Assembly: GCA_018396635.1 (NCBI GenBank)
Contig: JAGTQE010000006.1
Location: forward strand, 1-64,000
Direction of reading: 5' to 3'
DNA length: 64,000 nucleotides
From: Candidatus Bathyarchaeota archaeon
Lineage (GTDB): Archaea > Thermoproteota > Bathyarchaeia > Bathyarchaeales > DTEX01
Shown: in pieces, positions 18,513-28,070 of the stretch
Layout: each line of letters opens with the position of its first letter
Position numbering within the stretch: position 1 is the first letter of the stretch
Translations under genes and position numbers: made by a program
Notes under the pieces: model-generated
Databases searched by the model: none
The model's input: the letters and a program-made list of their open reading frames with translations, nothing else
Told to the model about the DNA's origin: nothing

Positions 18513-19853
18513 TTACTGCTGGAATTGTGGGAGAAACTCTTTGTGGGCTTCAATATACTCGTCTAGAAGTTTCTTAGCTACGCTTAATGTTGGAACCATT
18601 GGATCCAATGCTAGCGCTTGTAGCGCTATCTCCCTATCTCCAGACAAAGCCGCTTCAACGGTCAGCTCCTGCTGATATACCCTCTGCTGTAGTATTGTCT
18701 CAATCCCCTTAGGTAATCTCCCAACATTAACGCCTCTAAAGCCGAATGGGCCAACAATGGCTGGGATCTCAACTACGGCTTCATCTGGCAACCCACTTAT
18801 ACATCCCATGTTAGGTATGTTGACCCCCTCAAAGAATTGGACTCTACCGCTCATAATTATCTCCATTAGCTCGTAGACGAAAGAGTGCTCAGTTACACCC
18901 GCCCTCCTCTCAATAAGATCCTTTATGGGATACCTCCCCTCAGCCCAGCCTGAAACTAGATTCCAGACTCTATTCCGCCACTCCTCGCTGTAAATTGTAT
19001 TTCCTGGGAAGAGCTTAAGCCCATACTTTGCGCCATAATTTGTCTCTGGACGTAGGAAGTAGGGGAAGAACTCGGCGACATGGTGGTCTCCCTGAACCGG
19101 GTATAGGCCGAAGGTTTCCATAAGCTCAACTGAAACGTGGGCGTTAAAAGGTTTACCCTGCCTTAGGGCCTCATCTCTCATCTCCCTAATTCTCCGCTTA
19201 AACTCCGGGTAAACATTTTTTCCATTCACATACGCCTCAAGAATCCAGGTCAGATGATTTACGCCAGCGGATATGAACTTAACGTCCTCAGGCTTACATC
19301 CAATAACTCTCGATATTATATGGCGTGGGCCCCTTACACCAGTGCATAGCCCCACAATACCTACTTTCGTCACCTTCCTAACAGCCCTACATATCGTTGT
19401 TAGGGGATTTGATTCGTTGAAGACTATGGCCCCTGGGCATATCTTCTCGATATCTCGGCATATTTCAATTATTGGCGGTATGTGTCTAAGGGCCCTTGAG
19501 AAGCCTGCCGGGCCGACGGTGTCAGCCACAGTATGATATATTCCATATTTTTCAGCTATTTTAACATCGGTCTCTATGCCCTTAACCCCTCCAACAGCTA
19601 TTGTTATCACGACAAAATCGGCTTTTCTTAGGAGTTCTCCCCTATCTGTGCTGGCTTCAACGCTGATCTCAGCCCTAGTCTCATTAATTATTCTAGAGGC
19701 TATTTTCTCCATAATTTTAAGTCTCTCCTCATCTATGTCGACGAGCCCTATCTCTATACCCCTAAACACCTCGGAAGTAGCCATCTCAGCCAGCAGCTCC
19801 GGCGTAAACGCCAAGCTACCGGCCCCAATAACTACCAGCTTCAATCCCGCCAC
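18513..19853 (-). CDS. GH4-family glycosidase (alpha-galactosidase/6-phospho-glycosidase type)
   Basis: LVVIGAGSLAFTPELLAEM; IVFNESNPLTTICRAVRKVTKVGIVGLCTG; GVNHLTWI. Confidence 0.9.
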   Translation of the reverse strand: MAGLKLVVIGAGSLAFTPELLAEMATSEVFRGIEIGLVDIDEERLKIMEKIASRIINETRAEISVEASTDRGELLRKADFVVITIAVGGVKGIETDVKIAEKYGIYHTVADTVGPAGFSRALRHIPPIIEICRDIEKICPGAIVFNESNPLTTICRAVRKVTKVGIVGLCTGVRGPRHIISRVIGCKPEDVKFISAGVNHLTWILEAYVNGKNVYPEFKRRIREMRDEALRQGKPFNAHVSVELMETFGLYPVQGDHHVAEFFPYFLRPETNYGAKYGLKLFPGNTIYSEEWRNRVWNLVSGWAEGRYPIKDLIERRAGVTEHSFVYELMEIIMSGRVQFFEGVNIPNMGCISGLPDEAVVEIPAIVGPFGFRGVNVGRLPKGIETILQQRVYQQELTVEAALSGDREIALQALALDPMVPTLSVAKKLLDEYIEAHKEFLPQFQQ

Positions 19854-19950
19854 CCCAACGATGTAATCTGTGTTTTTAGCTAAATATGCTTTCCCATATC
19901 TATGCTAAGATACCAAAAATTATGGATTTCTTCTCCTTGCTGGCGCTACG

Positions 19951-19960
19951 CTTTTATATA
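19951..19960 (+). promoter_or_regulatory. TATA box for the secE-spt5-ribosomal protein operon
   Basis: CTTTTATATA about 37 nt upstream of the secE start. Confidence 0.5.
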
Positions 19961-19996
19961 GGCTTTCCTCTTTGAGTAAATGACGGTGGACTTAGT

Positions 19997-20194
19997 TTGG
20001 GACTAATGTCTTTTCTAAGGGCAAGCGTGAGGATGCTTAAGCTCGCTAGGAAGCCCGATAGGGATGAGCTTTGGCTATCTATAAAACTGTGTTTTTTAGG
20101 CGTAACTATAGTTGGATTAATAGGTTTCATAGTATTTATTATTGCAAACTTTATTAGGTCGAGTGTAACCTTTCTTATAGCAATGTTATCCTAG
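19997..20194 (+). CDS. secE: Preprotein translocase subunit SecE/Sec61-gamma
   Basis: 65-aa single-TM protein ..RMLKLARKPDRDELWLSIKLCFLGVTIVGLIGFIVFII; immediately upstream of spt5. Confidence 0.88.
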   Translation: MGLMSFLRASVRMLKLARKPDRDELWLSIKLCFLGVTIVGLIGFIVFIIANFIRSSVTFLIAMLS

Positions 20195-20196
20195 AA

Positions 20197-20667
20197 GTGG
20201 TCGGAATGAGCAGAGAAGAATCAACAAGAATATTCGCTATAAGCACAACAGTCGGCCAAGAGAAGAATGTCGCTAAGATAATAATGGGTCGCGTTGAAGC
20301 GAACAATATACCAGTAAAGGCTATAATTGTTCCTGAAAACCTGAAGGGTTATGTACTAATTGAAGCTGATGGGCCGCATCTCGTTGAGAGAGCTACCGCC
20401 AACATAAAGCATATCAAATCAAGGGTGCCAGGCATCCTATCCCTATCAGAGGTGGAAAAATACATTATAACTAAGCCAGTCATCAGCGAGCTAGATATTG
20501 ATGACATAGTTGAGGTTATAAGCGGCCCATTTAGAGGTATGAGGGCTAAGATAACGGACATAGATAGAAGTAAGGGTGAGGTAACCATAGAGCTGCTTGA
20601 AGCGTCATTCACGCTGCCAGTTACAGTCCACGCCGACTACGTGAGGCTGGTATCTAAAGGGAGGTGA
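20197..20667 (+). CDS. spt5: Transcription elongation factor Spt5/NusG
   Basis: NGN-like N-terminus [19 protein letters not shown] motif [31 protein letters not shown]. Confidence 0.95.
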   Translation: MVGMSREESTRIFAISTTVGQEKNVAKIIMGRVEANNIPVKAIIVPENLKGYVLIEADGPHLVERATANIKHIKSRVPGILSLSEVEKYIITKPVISELDIDDIVEVISGPFRGMRAKITDIDRSKGEVTIELLEASFTLPVTVHADYVRLVSKGR

Positions 20668-21179
20668 TGAATATGCCAGCTGAGAAGAGAGTTGTTGAGC
20701 TAGTCGTTAGCGGCGGGCAGGCTACGGCTGGTCCGCCGATAGGTCCGGCCATAGGCCCTCTAGGAGTTAATGTTGTTGCTGTAGTGAATAAGATCAACGA
20801 GTTGACTAAAGAGTACTCTGGCATGAAGGTTCCAGTTAAGGTGATAATTGATCCGGAAACTAAGACTTTTGAGGTTGAGGTTGGGATACCGACTACTTCA
20901 GCCCTAATAATTAAGGAAGCTGGTATAAGTAAGGGGTCGGGGAAGCCTAATAGCGAGAGGGTTGGTAACCTATCTATGGCTCAAGTTATAAAGATTGCCA
21001 AGATAAAGCGCAGCAAGCTCCTTGCGAAAACCCTTAAGGCTGCCGTTAAGGAGATTATTGGCAGCTGTGTTAGCATGGGAGTCACTATTGATGGTAAGGA
21101 TCCTAAAATGGTTTTAAGGGAAATCGAGGAAGGAAGATATGACGATATGATTAGAAGATCTGAGGAGGAGAAACAATAA
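20664..21179 (+). CDS. rpl11: 50S ribosomal protein L11
   Basis: [23 protein letters not shown]. Confidence 0.97.
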   Translation: MMNMPAEKRVVELVVSGGQATAGPPIGPAIGPLGVNVVAVVNKINELTKEYSGMKVPVKVIIDPETKTFEVEVGIPTTSALIIKEAGISKGSGKPNSERVGNLSMAQVIKIAKIKRSKLLAKTLKAAVKEIIGSCVSMGVTIDGKDPKMVLREIEEGRYDDMIRRSEEEKQ

Positions 21180-21218
21180 CATTTTTATCTTTAATTTTCC
21201 CGTAATTTCTTACATTAC

Positions 21219-21896
21219 TTGGGGTTGATGTCGGAAATGCCTATAGAGAGAAAGAATCTGGTTGAAGCATTGAGGGAGCTTAGGGCTAAGACCCCCAAGA
21301 GGAACTTTAATCAATCTATAGAGCTTATAATAAATCTCCGCGACATTGATTTGAGCAAGACGGAGAATAGGATACAGGAGACTATTGAGCTGCCACACCA
21401 TATAGGTAAGAAGGTTAATGTATGTGTCTTCGCTTCCGGCGACGCTGCCCTTAGGGCTAGAAGAGCTGGCGCGGATCTAGTATTAGAAAGGGAGGAGGTT
21501 GAGAGCCTCATGGGAAATAAAAAGAGGCAGAGGCAGATAGCGAAGCAGTTCGACTCATTTCTTGCAACGGCCCCTCTAATGCCAATTGTCGGCAGGGTCT
21601 TCGGCGCGATACTCGGCCCTAGGGGTAAGATGCCTACACCCATACCCCCAACTGCGGATATAGAGCGCGAGATTGAGCGGCATAGGAGGATGGTTATGGT
21701 TAGGACTAGGGGTCAACCGGTCCTAAGCTGTCGGGTTGGCACAGAGGATATGAGCGATAATGAGATAATTGATAATATTGAGGCGGTCATACATAGGATT
21801 GAGGGAAAACTTAAGAGGGGAATGAAGAATATAGCGTCAATATATATTAAGGCGAGCATGGGGCCCCCAGTTAAAGTTAAGATCGAGGAGGATTAG
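21219..21896 (+). CDS. rpl1: 50S ribosomal protein L1
   Basis: ELIINLRDIDLSK..; LMPIVGRVFGAILGPRGKMPTPIPP. Confidence 0.96.
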   Translation: MGLMSEMPIERKNLVEALRELRAKTPKRNFNQSIELIINLRDIDLSKTENRIQETIELPHHIGKKVNVCVFASGDAALRARRAGADLVLEREEVESLMGNKKRQRQIAKQFDSFLATAPLMPIVGRVFGAILGPRGKMPTPIPPTADIEREIERHRRMVMVRTRGQPVLSCRVGTEDMSDNEIIDNIEAVIHRIEGKLKRGMKNIASIYIKASMGPPVKVKIEED

Positions 21897-21898
21897 AA

Positions 21899-22765
21899 TT
21901 GTTAGTCCAGCTCCGCAAGTCTCTTCTCGAGAAGTCTGAGAAGATTAAGGAGATAAAAGATCTATTAATGAAGTATAGTGTTCTTGGGGTTGCTAGCCTA
22001 CATAAGGTTAGGGCGCAGCAGCTACAGGAGATAAGGCGTAAACTTGAGGGAATAGCGTGCATGAAAGTCTTTAAAAATACTCTCGTTGAGCGGGCACTTA
22101 AAGAGCTGGGAAGAGCCAATATAGACGAACTTAAAAAGTATATGCAGGGTTCAAACGTCTATATTTTCACGAACTATAACCCATTCAAACTAGCGCTTCT
22201 CCTTGAGAGGAGCAAGGTTAAGGTGCCAGCTAAGGCTGGAGATATAGCGACAGACGACATAATTGTTCCAGCTGGCAACACTGGTCTACCCCCAGGCCCA
22301 ATAATCAGCCAGCTGAATGCTGTTGGTATACCAACACGTATCGAGAGCGGCAGCGTTTGGGTTAGCAAAGATACTGTTGTGGCGAGGAAGGGTGAGGTTA
22401 TAAATGAGAGCCTTGCAGCAGCGCTCTCGAAGCTGGGCATTAAGCCCATAGAGCTTGGAATTTCGCTTAAAGCGGTGTATGATGGGAACATGGTGCTCTC
22501 TGAAAGCGACTTGAAGCTAGATTTTGAGGATTACAAGAAGAGGATTGGGGAGGCTTATGCGCAGGCCTTAAACTTGGCGTTTAATGCCGCCTACCCAATG
22601 CCGGAAACTATTATTCCCCTACTCCACAGAGCGATTATTGAGGCCAGAAATCTAGCTTTAAATGCTGGGGTCTTCTTACCGGAGGTTCTGCCTGAACTCT
22701 TGCTGAGGGCGCATATCGAAGCATTAGCCCTGGAATCTGAAGTTAAAAGGAGGATGGGATCCTAA
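21899..22765 (+). CDS. rpl10: 50S ribosomal protein L10 (P0), C-terminally short
   Basis: L10 core: GSNVYIFTNYNPFKLALLL..VPAGNTGLPPGPIISQLNAVGIPTRIESGSVWV..; ends ..ESEVKRRMGS without the acidic GLGxLFG tail. Confidence 0.93.
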   Translation: MLVQLRKSLLEKSEKIKEIKDLLMKYSVLGVASLHKVRAQQLQEIRRKLEGIACMKVFKNTLVERALKELGRANIDELKKYMQGSNVYIFTNYNPFKLALLLERSKVKVPAKAGDIATDDIIVPAGNTGLPPGPIISQLNAVGIPTRIESGSVWVSKDTVVARKGEVINESLAAALSKLGIKPIELGISLKAVYDGNMVLSESDLKLDFEDYKKRIGEAYAQALNLAFNAAYPMPETIIPLLHRAIIEARNLALNAGVFLPEVLPELLLRAHIEALALESEVKRRMGS

Positions 22766-23580
22766 ACCTTCTCCACCTCTAGACCTAGGCTCCCTATAAT
22801 TTTAACCAGCCTATCCTTATCCTCGCCCCTAATACCCTTCCAATCTAAAATAACCCTCTCAACCCTCTCCACAGTCTTTTCAACGCACTGTCTGAGTAGA
22901 GCCTCATTCAGGTAACTTAAGGCGTATTTTGGGATAATGTGGCCGAACGCTATGTTACTTGTTAAGGCTATGCGTGTAAACTTCCCATTATAGTGCGGCC
23001 CACCAATGCCTAGAGCCGTCGGATAAGTGCTCTCATTCTCAGCTGCCGCCATAGCTCCCCTGGCAACAGCCTCAGCAGCCCTAATATCACGCCACTGGTC
23101 CGGTGTGCTTCCGAGCTCGACGAACATTGCTGGATAATCGATTGACGGGCCGTGATGGGTGCATTCATAGGAAACCTCGTAGGGTAGATCCATCTCATCT
23201 CGAACTCTCTTCATCTCGAGTAGGGCAGCCTTCATGGCGCTTGCAGGCGAAATGGACACTTTCTCCGGGACTCCGCCGAGAGATGCTTCACCAATATTTC
23301 CAGGCGTATGCACAGAGAGTGTTGGAGTCCCGCTTTTACTGCTATGTCTCGATATGAATATTGCTATCCTCATGTCGTTTGGATATGGAATATCCTGCGT
23401 ATTAACTGGCTCATCGTCAACGAAAACCAGCTTCGCTGTTTCCGACCCCCTAACCTTTCCAACGTATACCGGGTTTCCAAGGAACAATTCTCCGCCCTTT
23501 TCTAAACTAAATATTTCGATAAGTCTCCTCGCTATATTTAATCCAGCCTCATCTATTTTTGAGGCTATGAAAAGTATCAT
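22762..23580 (-). CDS. dtdA: D-aminoacyl-tRNA deacylase, archaeal/GEK1 type
   Basis: SYECTHHGPSIDYPAMFVELGSTPDQWRD..ALGIGGPHYNGKFTRIAL..FGHIIPKYAL. Confidence 0.92.
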   Translation of the reverse strand: MILFIASKIDEAGLNIARRLIEIFSLEKGGELFLGNPVYVGKVRGSETAKLVFVDDEPVNTQDIPYPNDMRIAIFISRHSSKSGTPTLSVHTPGNIGEASLGGVPEKVSISPASAMKAALLEMKRVRDEMDLPYEVSYECTHHGPSIDYPAMFVELGSTPDQWRDIRAAEAVARGAMAAAENESTYPTALGIGGPHYNGKFTRIALTSNIAFGHIIPKYALSYLNEALLRQCVEKTVERVERVILDWKGIRGEDKDRLVKIIGSLGLEVEKV

Positions 23581-23624
23581 GCAGCCCCATCCTTAAATGG
23601 AGAAGAGCCTTTTGCCTAGCTGTC

Positions 23625-23858
23625 TTAGGCCTCCACTAGGGTCTCAGTGCTTCTTACACCATTTATGCCATTTATTGTCATGGTTGCTTTTCTTAGGCTT
23701 GCGTAATCCTCAACCTCTAGGAAGGCGACTATATCAAATCTGCCGTATGTGAAGTACGCTTTCCTAACGCCCTCAACCCTCCTTATGGCTTCTAAGACCG
23801 ATTCAGCTTTTGTTGGAACAACCTTTACCAATATACATGCGTTTAACATGCCTTCCAA
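23625..23858 (-). CDS. Stand-alone Lrp/AsnC-type ligand-binding (RAM) domain protein
   Basis: 77 aa; ACILVKVVPTKAESVLEAIRRVEGVRKAYFTYGRFDIVAFLEVEDYASL; no HTH. Confidence 0.82.
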   Translation of the reverse strand: MEGMLNACILVKVVPTKAESVLEAIRRVEGVRKAYFTYGRFDIVAFLEVEDYASLRKATMTINGINGVRSTETLVEA

Positions 23859-23871
23859 ACCTCCATTCAGA

Positions 23872-24102
23872 TCAGCTTTCTATCTCCACGAGAGTCTCAG
23901 TGAATACAACTCCACTTAACCTACCTATCCTTAGAACTATGGCGCCAAGATCCTTCATATCGCCGGCTTCAACATCGGCCACAACGTCGTATCTCCCAAG
24001 GACCGGGAAGACCCTCTTAACGCCCTTCACTTGGCTCACTGCCCTAACAACATCCTCAAACCTTCCGTGCTCAGTCCTTATTAAAATGCATGCTGAAACC
24101 AA
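23872..24102 (-). CDS. Stand-alone Lrp/AsnC-type ligand-binding (RAM) domain protein, tandem paralogue
   Basis: 76 aa; SACILIRTEHGRFEDVVRAVSQVKGVKRVFPVLGRYDVVADVEAGDMKDL. Confidence 0.82.
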   Translation of the reverse strand: MVSACILIRTEHGRFEDVVRAVSQVKGVKRVFPVLGRYDVVADVEAGDMKDLGAIVLRIGRLSGVVFTETLVEIES

Positions 24103-24172
24103 GGGTTAAACCACTCCTATATTATCTTCTGTTGTTGGGTATGGGATTAATGTCTTTCGGTTAACCACTGGA

Positions 24173-24189
24173 GCGATATATTTAAATAA
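24173..24189 (+). promoter_or_regulatory. TATA region for the rps13 operon
   Basis: GCGATATATTTAAATAA about 50-65 nt upstream of rps13. Confidence 0.45.
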
Positions 24190-24238
24190 AGAGTTGTGTT
24201 CTCCATGATAATTGCTGAAAGCTTAGAAGGTTAATGGG

Positions 24239-24688
24239 ATGTCGACGGAGTTTAGGCATATAGTTCGCATAATAGACAGGGATATAGATGGATCGAAAAC
24301 GGTAGTGGATGCTCTAAGCGATATTAAGGGCATAGGTTTAAGACTAGCCAACATAATAGCCGCGAAGATGGGCCTCTCACCCTCCGCGAGGATAGGCTAT
24401 CTTCCAAGCGAGAAGATTGGGGAGATTGAGAAGATGATCAAAAATATAGATGAGAGCGGGCTGCCCTCTTGGCTCCTTAATCGCCGCAAAGATATAGAAA
24501 CTGGAAAAGATAGACACTTAATCTCATCAGATATAGATTTGCAAGTTAAAGCCGACATAGAGCGTGAGAAGGCTCTATGGTCCTGGCGCGGTTACCGCCA
24601 CGCATATGGGCTTAAGGTTCGCGGGCAGAGGACAAGAACCACTGGCAGAACCGGCAAGACTGTTGGTGTAACCAAGAAGAAGAGGTGA
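24239..24688 (+). CDS. rps13: 30S ribosomal protein S13
   Basis: [53 protein letters not shown]. Confidence 0.97.
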   Translation: MSTEFRHIVRIIDRDIDGSKTVVDALSDIKGIGLRLANIIAAKMGLSPSARIGYLPSEKIGEIEKMIKNIDESGLPSWLLNRRKDIETGKDRHLISSDIDLQVKADIEREKALWSWRGYRHAYGLKVRGQRTRTTGRTGKTVGVTKKKR

Positions 24689-25251
24689 GGGCTGACATGG
24701 GCGACCCAAAGAAGCCGAAAAAGAAGTATGAGTCTCCGAGGTTTCCATGGAGGAGCGATATCCTACAGAATGAGCTTGTTCTTTTGGGTCAGTATGGTTT
24801 GAGGAATAAGCGTGAGCTCTGGCGTGCTAAGACCATGCTCTCAAAGATTAGGGGTATTGCAAGATCCCTCCTTGGCATGAGCGCTGAGAAGAGGGTTAAG
24901 CTTGAGACACAGCTCCTAAATAAGCTGAAGCGCCTAGGGATGCTTCCTGAAAATGCTGTATTGGATGATGTCTTAGACATGACTGTTGAAAATATTTTGG
25001 AGAGGAGACTTCAGACCATAGTCTTTAGGAAGGGGTTGGCCAAAACAATTTATCAGGCCCGCCAACTGATAGTTCATGGCCATATAGCCGTTAATGGTAG
25101 GGTGGTTTATTCGCCAGGCTACCTGGTGAAAAGAGATGAGGAGGAGCATGTGACTTACGCGCCTAGAAGCTCACTTAATAACCCTGAGCACCCATTAAGG
25201 CTATCTATAGAAGCCATGCCTAGGGCTGAAGGTGGTGTTAAGGCGAGATGA
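24685..25251 (+). CDS. rps4: 30S ribosomal protein S4
   Basis: [51 protein letters not shown]. Confidence 0.96.
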   Translation: MRADMGDPKKPKKKYESPRFPWRSDILQNELVLLGQYGLRNKRELWRAKTMLSKIRGIARSLLGMSAEKRVKLETQLLNKLKRLGMLPENAVLDDVLDMTVENILERRLQTIVFRKGLAKTIYQARQLIVHGHIAVNGRVVYSPGYLVKRDEEEHVTYAPRSSLNNPEHPLRLSIEAMPRAEGGVKAR

Positions 25252-25652
25252 GCAGTAAGAAGTCTGGTCTTAGGTGGGGGGTAGCCCACATATATAGCTC
25301 ATATAACAATACAATAGTTCATATAACCGACCTATCTGGCGCAGAGACTATCGCACGGGCCTCTGGAGGAATGTTCGTTAAGGCTGATAGGCAAGAGTCG
25401 TCGCCATACGCGGCGATGAGGGCGGCAGCTTACGCAGCGCAGATAGCGAAAGACAAGGGTATAAATGCCATACATATAAAGGTTCGTGCTCCCGGTGGGA
25501 CAGGTCCAAAAACTCCGGGGCCGGGAGCGCAGGCTGCTATAAGGGCGCTTGCTAGAGCTGGCTTCAAGATGATTGGGCGTATAGAGGAGGTTACACCGCT
25601 CCCGCATGATGGTTGCAGGCGCCCTGGAGGACGCAGGGGTAGGAGGGTGTAA
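25248..25652 (+). CDS. rps11: 30S ribosomal protein S11
   Basis: [49 protein letters not shown]. Confidence 0.97.
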   Translation: MSSKKSGLRWGVAHIYSSYNNTIVHITDLSGAETIARASGGMFVKADRQESSPYAAMRAAAYAAQIAKDKGINAIHIKVRAPGGTGPKTPGPGAQAAIRALARAGFKMIGRIEEVTPLPHDGCRRPGGRRGRRV

Positions 25653-25742
25653 TTATATTTTTATTGAGTTTTCGCTGAGGAAAGAAAGATTGAAATACTT
25701 CCCTTATCTCTTATGTGGGGAGCGTAGTGCCAGTCAACATTA

Positions 25743-26576
25743 TTGGTAGAGGATTGGGCTATGCGTGTAACGCTGCTTGAAAAGACTGATTTAACGGCGC
25801 GTTTTATAGTTGAGGGTATAAACCCTCCATTAGCCAATACCCTAAGAAGGATAATTCTCTCAGAAGTCCCAACGATGGCTATAGATGACATCGTTATATA
25901 TGAGAATTCATCGGTCCTGCATGATGAGATTCTGGCGCTTAGACTCGGTTTAATCCCCCTCAAAACAGATCTAGACACATATAATCTTCCGGAAAAATGC
26001 AGTTGTAGGAGTGAGCTGGGGTGCCCCCTATGCAGGGTTGTCCTGACGCTTAATGTTGAGGCGAAAGGCGGTGTTCGCACAGTTTACTCAGGCGATCTCG
26101 TCTCAGAAAACCCGAATATTGTTCCCGTAAGTGAAAAGATACCAATAGTTAAGCTTGCATCCGGACAGAAAATAATGCTTGAGGCCTACGCTAGGCTTGG
26201 GAGGGGTAAGGATCATGCTAAGTGGCAGCCAGTTTCAGCCTGTACCTATAGATATAAACCGATAATAAAGATAGATTATGCTAGATGTGATGGGTGCGGA
26301 AGGTGTGCTGAAATATGTCCGAGAAGGGTTCTGGCTAAGGAGGGAAACAAGATAGTTATTGTTAGGGAGATGGAGTGCACCTTATGTATGGATTGCGTTA
26401 GGGCTTGCGAAGTTAAGCCTCCGCCAATACAGATAAGCTGGGATAACACCACATTCATCTTTTATGTTGAGTCAACGGGATCCTTACCGGTTGAGCGCAT
26501 AATCCTTGAAGCCCTGAAAATCTATGAGGAAAAGTTTACCGAGTTTATGAGGCTACTTGAGGGATTGGGGGTATGA
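25743..26576 (+). CDS. rpoD: RNA polymerase subunit D with a two-[4Fe-4S]-type ferredoxin insertion (start probably 25761)
   Basis: GINPPLANTLRRIILSEVPTMAID; CDGCGRCAEICP and CTLCMDCVRACE. Confidence 0.95.
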   Translation: MVEDWAMRVTLLEKTDLTARFIVEGINPPLANTLRRIILSEVPTMAIDDIVIYENSSVLHDEILALRLGLIPLKTDLDTYNLPEKCSCRSELGCPLCRVVLTLNVEAKGGVRTVYSGDLVSENPNIVPVSEKIPIVKLASGQKIMLEAYARLGRGKDHAKWQPVSACTYRYKPIIKIDYARCDGCGRCAEICPRRVLAKEGNKIVIVREMECTLCMDCVRACEVKPPPIQISWDNTTFIFYVESTGSLPVERIILEALKIYEEKFTEFMRLLEGLGV

Positions 26577-26935
26577 GGAGAGTAAAGTCAACAAACCCTA
26601 ATCTAATAAGACTATTATATATTCTGAGGAAGGCTGCCATAAAGAATAAGGCTGCAGTATGGAGGGCTATAGCCGAATACCTCTCTAAGCCACGGAGGAA
26701 GCGTATAGCGGTTAACCTTAGCCGCATAAACCGCTACACTCAAGAGGGGGATGTGGTAGTTGTCCCCGGGAAAGTTTTAGGCTCCGGGGTTCTCACGCAT
26801 CCAGTCACGATTGCAGCCTTCGCCTTCTCCAGGCAAGCCCGCCAAAAAATAATCAGCGTTAAGGGGAAATGTTTATCCATACCTGAGCTCATAGAATTGA
26901 ACCCTAAAGGCTCAAATGTTAAAATAATTGGGTGA
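26573..26935 (+). CDS. rpl18e: 50S ribosomal protein L18e
   Basis: NPNLIRLLYILRKAAIKNKAAVWRAIAEYLSKPRRKRIAVNLSRINRYT..VVPGKVLGSGVL. Confidence 0.95.
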   Translation: MRRVKSTNPNLIRLLYILRKAAIKNKAAVWRAIAEYLSKPRRKRIAVNLSRINRYTQEGDVVVVPGKVLGSGVLTHPVTIAAFAFSRQARQKIISVKGKCLSIPELIELNPKGSNVKIIG

Positions 26936-27378
26936 TGGTGCTGTTGGGAGCGCAAATCGGTGAAAGAGTAACCATAATTGACGCTAAGGGCTTAATTCTT
27001 GGGAGGATGGCTAGCATCCTTGCTAAAAGGCTGCTCAATGGGGAGAGGATTATAGTTGTGAATGCTGGAGACGCTGTGATATCCGGTGATAAGCATATGT
27101 TGATAAGGCAATACCATGAGTATCTCCAAATAGGTCATCCTGGTAAGGGACCGTTACATGCTAGGAGACCCGACCGAATAGTTAAGCGTGCCATACGCGG
27201 CATGCTGCCATACAAGCAGCCTCGTGGGAGGGAAGCCCTGAAGAGGCTGAGGGTTTATGTCGGTGTTCCAGATGAGCTTAAGGGTAAGCCTATGGAGACT
27301 ATTCCTGAAGCCGATGCTAGCAGGCTTAGGGGGCCACGTATAACAGTATCCGAGCTATCTAAACATATTATGGGTTAG
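26932..27378 (+). CDS. rpl13: 50S ribosomal protein L13
   Basis: IDAKGLILGRMASILAKRLLNGERIIVVNAGDAVISG..AIRGMLPYKQPRGREALKRLRVYVGVP. Confidence 0.96.
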   Translation: MMVLLGAQIGERVTIIDAKGLILGRMASILAKRLLNGERIIVVNAGDAVISGDKHMLIRQYHEYLQIGHPGKGPLHARRPDRIVKRAIRGMLPYKQPRGREALKRLRVYVGVPDELKGKPMETIPEADASRLRGPRITVSELSKHIMG

Positions 27379-27390
27379 TGGGAGGCGTAT

Positions 27391-27813
27391 ATGATGCCAG
27401 CTCCAGTAACTAAAAAGATTTTGGTCGTGAGCGGTAAGAGGAAGACGGCTATAGCCAGAGCTGTTGTTAAGCCTGGAATGGGTAGAATCCGCATCAATAA
27501 TATACCATTAGAAATATATGAGCCTGAGATTGCGCGCCTAAAGATTCTTGAGCCGCTCATAGAGGCGGGGGAGGAGGTTTGGAAGGAGTTAGATATAAAT
27601 GTTGATGTTAGGGGAGGGGGTTTTATGGGCCAAGCTGAGGCTGCTAGGATGGCAATTGCGAGGGCGCTTGTAAAGTGGACTAAAAGTGCGGCGCTGAAAT
27701 CTGCTTTCCTCAGGCTTGACAGGACATTGTTGGCTGGCGATCCGAGGAGGAAGGAGCCCAAAAAGTATGGTGGGCCGGGAGCTAGAGCTAGAGACCAGAA
27801 GAGTTATAGGTGA
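27391..27813 (+). CDS. rps9: 30S ribosomal protein S9
   Basis: [58 protein letters not shown]. Confidence 0.97.
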   Translation: MMPAPVTKKILVVSGKRKTAIARAVVKPGMGRIRINNIPLEIYEPEIARLKILEPLIEAGEEVWKELDINVDVRGGGFMGQAEAARMAIARALVKWTKSAALKSAFLRLDRTLLAGDPRRKEPKKYGGPGARARDQKSYR

Positions 27814-27851
27814 AATATCATCTTATTTATTTCTCAAGAAGGAATGATTAT

Positions 27852-28070
27852 ATGATAATACCGGTCAGATGCTTCACATGTGGCAAACTTATAGGGGATA
27901 AGTGGGAGGAGTTCGCTAGAAGAGTTAAGAGTGGAGAGCATCCTGGAAAAGTTTTAGATAGTTTAGGCCTAACACGCTACTGCTGTAGACGTATGCTCCT
28001 CTCACACGTCGAGATAATAGACGATATAATAAAGTTTTATGAGAAGATGGCTGAATTTAAGGAGGAGTAA
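27852..28070 (+). CDS. rpoN: RNA polymerase subunit N
   Basis: [46 protein letters not shown] extends upstream to 27810. Confidence 0.95.
   Translation: MIIPVRCFTCGKLIGDKWEEFARRVKSGEHPGKVLDSLGLTRYCCRRMLLSHVEIIDDIIKFYEKMAEFKEE

Noticed and set aside
25661-26080. 139-aa minus-strand ORF antisense to rpoD
   Set aside because: Overlaps a clear RpoD coding sequence; no domain motifs.
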